64,000 nt of DNA from Salinarchaeum laminariae (GTDB lineage Archaea > Halobacteriota > Halobacteria > Halobacteriales > Salinarchaeaceae), in the NCBI RefSeq assembly GCF_023204835.1, contig NZ_CP096270.1, positions 186,001 through 250,000 on the forward strand, given 5' to 3'. The translations under genes were made by a program, and so were the position numbers. This document shows positions 18,261-26,006 of the stretch, piece by piece. The notes beneath the pieces were generated by a model that was given only the letters and a program-made list of their open reading frames with translations, made no database searches and was not told where the DNA came from. Numbering within the stretch: the stretch's first letter is position 1; every line of letters starts with the position of its first letter.

Positions 18261-18276
18261 TCCCAGCGGGCCCACT
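18261..18276 (+). repeat. Direct copy of the tRNA 3' end (candidate att scar)
   Basis: The 16-bp sequence TCCCAGCGGGCCCACT at 18261-18276 exactly repeats 18182-18197, which covers the 3' end of the T-arm, the acceptor strand and two bases beyond. The 63 bp between include a perfect hairpin CGAATCC-GGC-GGATTCG (18239-18255). tRNA 3' ends are standard integrase targets, so this may mark a lost insertion. Confidence 0.55.
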
Positions 18277-18376
18277 TTCCACGGTTGACTCCTCGTCGTG
18301 GAGTCAGTTCCAGAGGATCGACTCGCCTCCAGTTCGTTCGAATCTTGACCCGTCGAAACGCTGAAACTCAGCCCGT

Positions 18377-19036
18377 CTACGCTCCGCCGTGTTCCTCGTA
18401 GGGCTGGACGACGACGAACCCATCCTCGCCGTCGAACTTCATCTGAATCGCCTCGCCGGAGGTCTGACCGATTTCGAGTTTCTTGTTCGTCCCGATCGAG
18501 GGCGACTCGGCGGTGGTCCACGCGACCGTTGCTTTCGGATCGGTCGTCACCGGCGGTTCGAGGACGATCGGGTCGCAGTGCGTGGTCAGCGCGAGGAGAC
18601 CGGGCCCTTCGATTTCGACGTTTGTCAGCCCACCTGCCAGCGCACCGCTGAGGCTATCGATCGTCGTGATCTCGTAGTGGAGGTCCGACTCGAAGGCGAG
18701 GATGTCCTCGCCGTTGACGGTGATTCTATCGCCGGCGTCGAGGTCGAGAAGCTGGACTTTCTTCCCCGTGTCCGCAAGGTAGGCGGTTCCCCGCCCTTCG
18801 ATCTCCATGATGGGCGTACCTTCGCCGGTGACCGCGTCTTTCAGGTAGCCCGTGACGCCGCCCTCGACCGACGCCCTCCCGCTGAAGGTCAGATCGCCGG
18901 TGTAGGCGACCATCGAGTCCGCCTTCGCCATCGTCGTTCCGTCGACGTCCACAGCGATCGCGTAGCTGTTCTCGCGCCGGAACGGCGCGTCGCTATCCGT
19001 CGGTTCGTACGCGGCAGAAAACTCCTCTGCGTTCAT
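18377..19036 (-). CDS. AIM24 family protein
   Basis: A 219-residue protein of the AIM24 (DUF124) beta-barrel family, starting at ATG 19036 (MNAEEFSAAYEPTD). Features of the family include SMVAYTGDLTFSG, GRGTAYLADTGKKVQLLDLD, GDRITVNGEDILAFESDL and a GPGLLALTTHCDPIVL segment; the C-terminus has GEAIQMKFDGEDGFVVVQP. The yeast namesake is mitochondrial; the prokaryotic role is unknown. It is divergent from the RDD gene at 19164, with a 127-bp gap. Confidence 0.9.
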   Translation of the reverse strand: MNAEEFSAAYEPTDSDAPFRRENSYAIAVDVDGTTMAKADSMVAYTGDLTFSGRASVEGGVTGYLKDAVTGEGTPIMEIEGRGTAYLADTGKKVQLLDLDAGDRITVNGEDILAFESDLHYEITTIDSLSGALAGGLTNVEIEGPGLLALTTHCDPIVLEPPVTTDPKATVAWTTAESPSIGTNKKLEIGQTSGEAIQMKFDGEDGFVVVQPYEEHGGA

Positions 19037-19163
19037 GGTGTGTTCGAAGCCGTGGTGGCTCCAGTGGAACGAAGAGCCGATGTGCCCTGAAGCCCGCCCA
19101 CAGTTTCCCGTACTGAAACACCGCAAACGATCTTTTTCGATGCTCGTCTGACAGTGGGCTACG

Positions 19164-19622
19164 ATGACCGAGACAGAGAGGCTGAAACGGTGTGGAATCG
19201 GCATTCGCGGCGTGGCCATGGCGATCGATTCGGTCGTCTGGTTCGCGCTGTTTTTCGTCTCGACGTACGCCATCGCCGCGGCGACTGGACAGGTCGAGAC
19301 GACGCCAGAGGGAACGAACGCGGAGCTCGAGGGAACGTTGGGAACTGTGGGACTGCTCGTTTGGCTCTCACTGGGCATCGGCTATCACGCGCTGCTGGAG
19401 TGGCGTTCCGGGAAGACCCTCGGGAAGTACCTCGTTGGCATCAAAGTAGTCGAGGAGGACGATACGTCGCTCTCACTCGGGTCCTCGCTGGTCCGGAACC
19501 TCCTCAGAATCGTCGACTGGCTCCCGCTGTTCTACCTGCTGGGGATCGTGCTGATAGCCGTCTCCGAGGAGAGGAACCGGCTCGGTGATCGCGTCGGTGG
19601 GACTGCAGTCGTTCGGACCTGA
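19164..19622 (+). CDS. RDD family membrane protein
   Basis: A 152-residue membrane protein with three transmembrane segments (VWFALFFVSTYAIAA, TVGLLVWLSLGIGYHALL, and LFYLLGIVLIAV). RDD signatures are RGVAMAIDSVVW in the first helix, GKTLGKYLVGIKVV after the second, and NRLGDRVGGTAVV at the end. Some RDD proteins are proposed Na+/H+ or osmoprotectant transporters, but most are uncharacterised. It begins at ATG 19164. Confidence 0.88.
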   Translation: MTETERLKRCGIGIRGVAMAIDSVVWFALFFVSTYAIAAATGQVETTPEGTNAELEGTLGTVGLLVWLSLGIGYHALLEWRSGKTLGKYLVGIKVVEEDDTSLSLGSSLVRNLLRIVDWLPLFYLLGIVLIAVSEERNRLGDRVGGTAVVRT

Positions 19623-19728
19623 GCAGGTCGATGACGATCGAGGGGTGCTCCGGCGATGCTCGATCGGTTGCCTGTGATAATCGAACGGACGGCCGCGACG
19701 AATAGCGCCGTGGGAGTACACTCGATCG

Positions 19729-21075
19729 CTACGGAAACTCCCGCACTGCGACGACACCGCTCTCGTCGCCAACCGTCACGGAGACGACCACCTGGTCGCC
19801 ATCCGGGTCGAGGTAGACCGTTAGGTAGCGCACGCTTTCGACCGGCGACACCGACCGGGCGGAGCCCGACTCGGTCGTCCGGACGGTGAGTTCGTCCGCC
19901 TCGAACGACGTCTCGACGTGGACTTCGACGAGGTTCTCCGATGGAACGTGCTCGAAACGGAAAGCGTCCGCCGGAACGGCGTCCGAGACGGCCTGTGGCG
20001 GATCCACCTCCGGATCCACCGCCTCGCCGTCGTCGCCGTCTCCCCGCTTGCTGAACTCGACGTCGAGCGCGTCGCTCCCGTAGGTTCCGGTCGCCGAAAC
20101 GCGATCGTCCTCGAAGGAGACGTCCAGATCGTCGCTGGCTGCTCCGAGCCTCGCCTCGATACGGTCCCTCGCCGCGTCGGTGGAAATTCCCTGGGCTGCG
20201 AGGCGTGCTGTGTTCGTCCCGTCGTCCATATCGAACGTGAGTGACGTGAACATTGCATCGTGGGCGGTCACGAACTCGATGGGAAGCTGCTCGTCGGCGT
20301 TGCCCCAGATGAACCGCTCGAGATCGGGGTCGTCGACCCAGCCGACGGAGAAATGACCGTCCCCGACGGTGTCGACGAGCCACTCGAACCGGTCGCGCGT
20401 CTCGACCGCTCGGGCCGCGTCGCCGCTGACAACGTCGATCACCGGCAGAAGCTCGGCCCGGGTGGTCGCCATGAGCGCCCCGGCGCTCTCGATCGCGACG
20501 ACGGACTCGTTGCGATCGCTGACAGGCTCGAACAGCTCGAACCCGCCGTGCTCGCCCGTCCGCTCGAATGTATCCTGGAACACGGCCCCATCGGTACCGG
20601 AGCGGAGCTGTTCCGTGGCACGATCGATGTCCAGATCACCGGTCACCCCCACAACCCCGTTCACGTAGAACAGATCCGACGGACCGTCCACCGACTGCTC
20701 GGGATCGACGAGATAGCCGAGTCCGGCGGCATAGAAGCCGATCGTTGCAGCCATGATCCGCCCGCCCAGCGCCAGTGGTACCGTCAGGAGCGGATCGTCG
20801 ATTTCGGTGAGTCCTTCGATCTGCGGTGCGTACTCTACTGGTTCTCCGTCTCCGCCAGATGGCAGGATCAAGGGTAGGATCTCGGTCTCGTCTGCGGAAC
20901 CCTCGGCGACGCCGAGATCGACGTGGGCGGCGACGATCGTCTCGCTCTCGGCTGGCACCCATTTCTGGAAGGGAGCGTCCTCCCGATCCTCCTCGCCCTC
21001 GAGACAGCCGGCGACGCCAGCGGCCGAGAGGGCGGCGCCGAGCCGGAGGAAGCTGCGGCGATCGAACGACGTCAT
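19729..21075 (-). CDS. Tat lipoprotein, unknown function
   Basis: A 448-residue secreted protein. The signal MTSFDRRSFLRLGAALSAAG carries the twin-arginine motif RRSFLR, and VAGC is the lipobox (Cys24). The mature protein is acidic with alternating strand-helix segments: GVVGVTGDLDIDRATEQL, TRAELLPVIDVVSGDAARAV, and HFSVGWVDDPDLERFIWG. The C-terminal 70 residues (VHVETSFEADELTVRTTESG ... VVVSVTVGDES) look like an immunoglobulin-like sandwich. It shares a GDxDxD layout with the lipoprotein at 15808-16710. The function is not recognised. Confidence 0.75.
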   Translation of the reverse strand: MTSFDRRSFLRLGAALSAAGVAGCLEGEEDREDAPFQKWVPAESETIVAAHVDLGVAEGSADETEILPLILPSGGDGEPVEYAPQIEGLTEIDDPLLTVPLALGGRIMAATIGFYAAGLGYLVDPEQSVDGPSDLFYVNGVVGVTGDLDIDRATEQLRSGTDGAVFQDTFERTGEHGGFELFEPVSDRNESVVAIESAGALMATTRAELLPVIDVVSGDAARAVETRDRFEWLVDTVGDGHFSVGWVDDPDLERFIWGNADEQLPIEFVTAHDAMFTSLTFDMDDGTNTARLAAQGISTDAARDRIEARLGAASDDLDVSFEDDRVSATGTYGSDALDVEFSKRGDGDDGEAVDPEVDPPQAVSDAVPADAFRFEHVPSENLVEVHVETSFEADELTVRTTESGSARSVSPVESVRYLTVYLDPDGDQVVVSVTVGDESGVVAVREFP

Positions 21076-21106
21076 CTGTCGTGGTCGGTGGACGCCAAGC
21101 GACCCG

Positions 21107-21114
21107 AAATAATT
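21107..21114 (-). promoter_or_regulatory. TATA element of the 19729-21075 lipoprotein gene
   Basis: AATTATTT on the minus strand, within the dyad CGAAATAATTCG (21105-21116), lies 32-39 bp before the ATG at 21075. Confidence 0.5.
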
Positions 21115-21507
21115 CGGTCGATCGATACCGGCATCGGTCGTATCTCCACGTACGGATTCATAGTACTAAAAGCGGCTGTGGTTCGGCGATCGGCGGGGAT
21201 GGGGCCGCCGTCGAACGCGGCAGGTTGGGTGCCGTGACGATTCCAGATGGGCCGAGGAGAACCGCGTCGACGGCGGAATGGCGGAAGGGACGACCGCGCC
21301 GGAACGCGGTCGTCCTCCCGCGACGACGGTCGAATCGAGCAATCGGGGAACCGATGGGGATCGTGACGTTGTCAGAGTCAGGTCGCAGTGCCCGCCATCC
21401 GCATCGCGGGCACCGATGGCTACCTGCCCATGCAAGGAGAGGGCCACGCACTGTTTCAGTGTCTGAAACGATGCCATCGCCGTCGTCTGCCGGGAGACGC
21501 CCAACGG
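21115..21507. other. Intergenic region with no supported gene
   Basis: Frames of 100-120 residues on both strands here have Arg/Ser/Pro-rich products without haloarchaeal codon bias or motifs, so I call none. A second AT-rich spot (TTTTAGTAC on the minus strand near 21160-21170) could be an upstream promoter. Confidence 0.4.
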
Positions 21508-23043
21508 TCACTCTCGGTCCACCTCGAAGAACTCCCCGAGGAGCTTCCGCTGGCCCGCCCGAAGATGGTGAAGGAGCGTCGGTCCGGTGATCCCGAGCGC
21601 AGACGCGACCTCCTCGGCGGTGCTCCCCCGTGGTGACTCGAAGTAGTCGGCGAGCAGCGCAGTTCTGAGGGCGTCCGTCTGGTGGTCGGTCAACCGCTCG
21701 GCGAGATCGCTCTCGAACTCGACGTCGGACCGTCGCTCACGCTCGCGCTCGCGCTTCGCGACCACGTCGGCGTCGAACCGTCGCGTGAAGGCGGTCGCGA
21801 TACGACGAACGTCCTCATCTGGCGGGAGCACGACGACGATTCGGTGGTGTCCCTCGCGGAAGACCGCCGACTGGAGCGTCACGCCCTGCGAGGCGACCAG
21901 TCCCATCGGGGTGTCACCCCCGACCGTTAGTTCGATCGATCCGGCGTCAGAGCCGTCGGAGACGATCCGCGTGGCGTCGACTTCCTCGCGTGCATCGAGC
22001 ACGGCAGCGAGAGCGTCGGGTGGTTCCCCCTCGACGCTCACGTAGCAGAGGAGCTGATCGTCGCGCTCGACGACGCCCTCGACGGTCAGTGCTGCGCCCG
22101 TCTCGACGGCGGCCGCGGACAGCGGCGTATCGGACGCCTCCAGGGCAAAGGTCAGTTCGACGACTGTGCTCGAGCGAAGCAAGGATCGGTGCCGGGTCGC
22201 GTTGACGGCGAAGCCGGCCATCTCCCCGACCGTGCGAAAGCTGCTCCGTTCGCGCTCCGTGAACGCGCCGCGCTCGGAGGTGTAGAGACCGACGACACCG
22301 TAGACGCTGGACCCGTACCTGAGCGGGATCGCGAGGAGGGACTGGAGCCCGTCGGCGAAGGCGGCCCGGCGGATCGACTCCGGCACCGAATCGTCGTCAC
22401 CCAGTGACTGGACGACCTCGACCGCCCCGCTCTCGATCGCCCGACGCTCCGGAACGCTCGCGCCCTCCTCGAGAGCGGCCTCGATCGCTTCGATAGTGCG
22501 GTCGGTGGTTCCGGCAGCCGCACTGACGACCACGTCTCCCGATCCGGGCTCGCGCTCGCCCACCCACGCGAAGTCGTACAGCTCGGTGGTGCCGAGGTGT
22601 TCACAGATCGTCGTCGCGATCTCGGTCCGCGTCGAAGCGTCGACGAGCGCCCCGAGAATGTCCGCGATGCATTCGTTCGTCACGGTCAGCCTGGACACCT
22701 CGTCGTCCAGAGAGTCCCGCCGTCGTCGTGATCGGTGGGCTTCGGTCGTCTCCTCCAGGTACAGATAGACGTCCTCCGCACCCGGCACGATCGTCACGGA
22801 GATCCATCGATCGAGTCCCGGGTAGTACTCCTCGATGGACTGTTCGGTGTCCGGCGGCGACTCGAACGCCCCCGGCACGGTATCGTCGACGGACGGCGGG
22901 ACGACGTCGTCGATTGGTTCGCCGGCGTTCGCGTCCGGGTCGACCGAGAGCAGCGTTGCCGCGGCTGAATTGAGCGATCGAACGCACCCCTCGGTGGAGA
23001 CTTCCACGACGCCCACTGGCGCACGCTCGAGGGGTTCTTCCAT
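21508..23043 (-). CDS. Bat-like regulator: PAS, GAF and HTH-10 domains
   Basis: This 511-residue protein has the layout of bacterioopsin-activator-type regulators. Residues about 5-95 form a PAS-like sensor (APVGVVEVSTEGCVRSLNSA), about 125-285 a GAF domain (LGALVDASTRTEIATTICEHL ... LLAIPLRYGSSVYGVVGLY), about 290-430 the Bat-associated region (VVELTFALEASDTPLSAAA), and about 445-511 the HTH-10 DNA-binding domain (LTDHQTDALRTALLADYFESP, then STAEEVASALGITGPTLLHHL). Such proteins are one-component sensors of light, oxygen or redox. It lies 51 bp downstream of a histidine kinase on the same strand, so they may be co-transcribed. Confidence 0.88.
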   Translation of the reverse strand: MEEPLERAPVGVVEVSTEGCVRSLNSAAATLLSVDPDANAGEPIDDVVPPSVDDTVPGAFESPPDTEQSIEEYYPGLDRWISVTIVPGAEDVYLYLEETTEAHRSRRRRDSLDDEVSRLTVTNECIADILGALVDASTRTEIATTICEHLGTTELYDFAWVGEREPGSGDVVVSAAAGTTDRTIEAIEAALEEGASVPERRAIESGAVEVVQSLGDDDSVPESIRRAAFADGLQSLLAIPLRYGSSVYGVVGLYTSERGAFTERERSSFRTVGEMAGFAVNATRHRSLLRSSTVVELTFALEASDTPLSAAAVETGAALTVEGVVERDDQLLCYVSVEGEPPDALAAVLDAREEVDATRIVSDGSDAGSIELTVGGDTPMGLVASQGVTLQSAVFREGHHRIVVVLPPDEDVRRIATAFTRRFDADVVAKRERERERRSDVEFESDLAERLTDHQTDALRTALLADYFESPRGSTAEEVASALGITGPTLLHHLRAGQRKLLGEFFEVDRE

Positions 23044-23094
23044 TGGCGTTGATTGGAGAGGGTGTCTTTGTAAACGCTTGTTCCTCGTCGTCGG

Positions 23095-24348
23095 TTACGA
23101 CGTCGTCGCAAACTCGACGCCGTCGATTTCGAATCTGGCACCGCCGTCGTCGGCGCCAGTGACGGTGAGCGACCAGCCGTGTCGAGCGGCGATGCGATCG
23201 ACGATCGCGAGTCCGAGACCGGTGCCGTGGTCCGTGGAACTGACGCCCGGATCGAACACCCGCTCGCGCTCGTCGGCCGGGATTCCCCGTCCGTCGTCGG
23301 CGACGTAGAACCCCACCGGCGGATCGCCGCCGAGCCGACCGACGGTCACGCTGAGGCCCGCACCGTCCGTGGTATTCTCGGCGGCGGGCGGTCGATCGGC
23401 GTCCGCAGTTGCAGCTCGCGAGCTGTTGGCGCCGTCTTCGGCGACGGTATGCTGCGAGTCCACCGGTGGACTCGTGGAACCGTACTCCTCGGCGTCCCGA
23501 CGAGTCGGCGAGCCAGGGGCTGTCGATCCGTGCTCGATGGCGTTTCTGAAAAGGTTCTCGAACAGTCGCTGGAGACGATCCTCGTCGGCGACCGCTGGTG
23601 GAAGATCCGCGACGGTGTGCAAGGACGCCTCGTCTGTCTCGACGGTGTCCCAGGCCGCGCTGGCGACGTCGCCGAGATGAACGGTGTCATCGATCTCTAC
23701 AGCCCTCGTTCGTTCGGCCGGCGCATTGCTCGCGGAATCGAACGTCGCGGCGCTCGCGGTGTCGGCGAGTGTCAGCACGTCGTCGATGATACGCTCCATC
23801 CGCTCGTGGGCCCGTGCGACGTGGTCGAACTGTTCGTCCTCGTCGAGTTCCCGGCCGGCCCGAAGCCGCGCCTTCGCGACGTCGAGTGGGTTCCGGAGAT
23901 CGTGGCTGATGATACTCGCCACGTCGTCCAGCCCGACGTTCGACGACGGACGAGGCCGCGGACCGCGTGCAGGAAGCGACGTCAGAACGACGTAGCCACC
24001 CGTCCGGTCGTCGGACGAAATTCCCCGCAGGAGATACGGTTCGGTGGCTCGGTCGCCCGCTTGCCCTATCGATCGCTGGACGAGTCGACGCTCGTTACTG
24101 TCGACGAACTCGCCGACGTCCGACGGGATGGCCTCGCTCTCGATTCCCACCGACCGCAAGGTTTCGACGACCGACGTGCCGGCCGTGATCGGTCCAAAGG
24201 CCGACTCGAACGAATCGTTCACCGTCGTTACGACCGCTTGTTCGTCGGCGCCGCACCTCTCTGCCTCCGAATCCCACGCGACGTGGCAGACCGGCGACGG
24301 CAACTCCTGCAACGAAATCGCCTGCACGTCGGTACCGTCGTCCGTCAT
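23095..24348 (-). CDS. Soluble sensor histidine kinase
   Basis: A histidine kinase of 417 residues from ATG 24348; a GTG at 24366 would add six residues but crowds the TATA element at 24381-24388. After an N-terminal sensor part without membrane helices comes the H-box IISHDLRNPLDVAKARL with phosphoacceptor His, then the N-box LFENLFRNAIEHG, G1 DDGRGIPADE and G2 GTGLGLAIVDRIAARHGW. A Ser/Thr/Ala-rich acidic insert separates N-box and G1. With the HalX response regulator just upstream it forms a probable two-component system; the HTH-10 protein follows it. Confidence 0.9.
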   Translation of the reverse strand: MTDDGTDVQAISLQELPSPVCHVAWDSEAERCGADEQAVVTTVNDSFESAFGPITAGTSVVETLRSVGIESEAIPSDVGEFVDSNERRLVQRSIGQAGDRATEPYLLRGISSDDRTGGYVVLTSLPARGPRPRPSSNVGLDDVASIISHDLRNPLDVAKARLRAGRELDEDEQFDHVARAHERMERIIDDVLTLADTASAATFDSASNAPAERTRAVEIDDTVHLGDVASAAWDTVETDEASLHTVADLPPAVADEDRLQRLFENLFRNAIEHGSTAPGSPTRRDAEEYGSTSPPVDSQHTVAEDGANSSRAATADADRPPAAENTTDGAGLSVTVGRLGGDPPVGFYVADDGRGIPADERERVFDPGVSSTDHGTGLGLAIVDRIAARHGWSLTVTGADDGGARFEIDGVEFATTS

Positions 24349-24380
24349 CTCTGAATCCGGTTGCACGTTCGGAGACGGTC

Positions 24381-24409
24381 CATAAATGGGTGAACTCTAG
24401 CTATACAGA
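24381..24409 (-). promoter_or_regulatory. Promoter and upstream 14-bp motif of the histidine kinase gene
   Basis: CATTTATG (24381-24388, minus strand) fits a TATA element 33-40 bp before ATG 24348. Eight bases further upstream is TCTAGCTATACAGA (24396-24409, given on the + strand), which recurs inverted at 25336-25349. Confidence 0.5.
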
Positions 24410-24484
24410 AGCCGACCCCACGACAGGTGTTCCAGGGAGAGTGTGAGACCACGTGGGCCCGAGGATCGATTCACGAACCCGCGG

Positions 24485-25078
24485 TTAGTTTCGCTCGCGG
24501 TCGATCCCGTCGAAGGAGTCGAGCAGTTCCGCCGGATCGTCGAGGAGCCGCTGCGCACGCCGGCGTCGTTCCTTGGCACGCCGTTCGATCGTCCGATACT
24601 CCTCGTGGTCCGCGCGCTCGGATTCGGGGAGTTCCGCCACAATCACCCGCCGCTTCGCTTCGATACCGAAATACTCACCCATCATTTCGTGGCCGAGTAT
24701 CTCACACTGCTGGTCGATGGCCGCCCGGAGGTCCTCGCGGTCGACCGGTTTGCAGAGGTAGTCGTCGAACGGCATGTCGATGACGTCGAACCCCGGGTCG
24801 ATAGCGGTAACCATCACGACCCGACCGGGGAAGTCGGACTCCTCGAGCGTCGCCAGCACGTCGTCGCCAGAGGTTCTGGGCATGTGACGGTCGAGCAACA
24901 CGACGTCGAACGTCTCCTCGTCGATGGCCTCGAGCGCTGCGTCGCCGCCGTAGGCCGTCTCGACGTCGTAGAGCTCTCGGAGGCGAAGCGCATACGCGTC
25001 CGCGACTTCCCGCTCGTCGTCGACGACGAGTGCGCGCGGACGTGCTCCCTCCGGTCGGTCGTCGCGGTCCTCGGCCAT
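24485..25078 (-). CDS. Response regulator with HalX domain
   Basis: A 197-residue two-component output protein. The receiver domain begins ALVVDDEREVADAYALRL; the phosphoacceptor is the Asp in FDVVLLDRHMPRTSGDD, and the switch Thr and Lys are in MVTAIDPG and YLCKPVDREDL. The C-terminal coiled segment (EYRTIERRAKERRRRAQRLLDD) matches HalX, a haloarchaeal domain of unknown action found after receivers. Its partner is probably the kinase at 23095-24348, which is encoded on the same strand about 140 bp downstream. Confidence 0.92.
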   Translation of the reverse strand: MAEDRDDRPEGARPRALVVDDEREVADAYALRLRELYDVETAYGGDAALEAIDEETFDVVLLDRHMPRTSGDDVLATLEESDFPGRVVMVTAIDPGFDVIDMPFDDYLCKPVDREDLRAAIDQQCEILGHEMMGEYFGIEAKRRVIVAELPESERADHEEYRTIERRAKERRRRAQRLLDDPAELLDSFDGIDRERN

Positions 25079-25422
25079 CGTTCCTACCGGCCTTCAGTGA
25101 TGCGTTCGCATAATTGCTGTCGTTCCGCGTTCCAGCGTGCCCGTCACTGGTTCGACCCAGGTACACTGCATCGACGCTGAGGCTATCGCCCAGCGTGCCA
25201 TGAGCTCGCCCAACCGATAGCCATCCTCCGTGACGGTAGCCGTGTCCCGCACCGATGCACCCATCCACTCCTCTACCACGACGGCACGCTCGTATCGGCC
25301 GACAGAACGGTAGCGACCCCGTCGCGCAGCCGCCATCTGTATAGCTAGATGATCGTTCGACCGTGCGTCGTGATAGTTAGCGTTCCCTGCTTCGGGACGG
25401 GCGCCACTGGGTTCACTCACAC
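25079..25422. promoter_or_regulatory. Divergent intergenic region with the second 14-bp motif copy
   Basis: AATTATG (about 25109-25115, minus strand) lies about 31-37 bp before the response regulator ATG and is its likely TATA element. The motif at 25336-25349 is the exact inverted copy of 24396-24409. GATAGTTAGCG near 25371-25381 may be the TATA element of the rightward HTH gene. A frame of 80-127 residues here has no recognisable features and I do not call it. Confidence 0.45.
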
Positions 25423-25848
25423 ATGCCGAAGCAACGCTATCGGTCGGGAGGGACGAGGTCGGCCGGACCAGAGTCACCCCTCAACCGGCCAGGAGCGGAG
25501 ACGCTGGAGGAACGGACCCCGGACGACCTGCTCGACGTGCTCGGGGACGAGTACACGCGGTCGGTGCTGGAGGCGATCCGGAACGAGCCGATGAGCGGCA
25601 CGGAGGTCGCCGACGCGACGTCGATGTCGAAGCCGACGGCGTTCCGCCGACTCAACGATCTGGCCGATATCGGACTTCTCGAGGTGCAACACAGGATCGA
25701 CGCCGACGACGGTCACCACCACAAGGAGTACCATCTCGTGGTCGACTCGGTTTCGGTCACGTTCGGCGACGACCTCGACGTGACCGTCGACGCCGATCAC
25801 ACGCCATCGCCAGCCCGGGGCAGGGGTGCCGCGACGCTGAACGACTGA
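25423..25848 (+). CDS. Winged-helix (ArsR-like) transcription regulator
   Basis: A 141-residue protein. The N-terminal 25 residues are basic and disordered. TPDDLLDVLGDEYTRSVLEAI, GTEVADATSMSKPTAFRRLND and IGLLEVQHRIDADDGHHHKEY give a winged helix with its recognition helix at SMSKPTAFRRLNDL and a His/Asp-rich wing. The short C-terminal tail is acidic. Proteins of this kind accompany membrane sensor kinases in haloarchaea, as the two just downstream here. The target is unknown. Confidence 0.88.
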   Translation: MPKQRYRSGGTRSAGPESPLNRPGAETLEERTPDDLLDVLGDEYTRSVLEAIRNEPMSGTEVADATSMSKPTAFRRLNDLADIGLLEVQHRIDADDGHHHKEYHLVVDSVSVTFGDDLDVTVDADHTPSPARGRGAATLND

Positions 25849-26006
25849 CAGATAGCAGGCGGAGGAACTACGCAGAATTAACGGGACTCCGCCGCGAGTA
25901 CGCGAACGTCTGCGGGCCGAGAATCGGCCAGAACGATCCGACCGAGGAACCCCTCGATGCGAGACAGCGGCCGGCGCCACAGCAATCAACGCCAGAGACA
26001 CGCACG

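Noticed and set aside
25094-25477. 127-residue minus frame in the divergent region
   Set aside because: No motif, mixed composition, and it covers the probable promoters of the response regulator and HTH genes.
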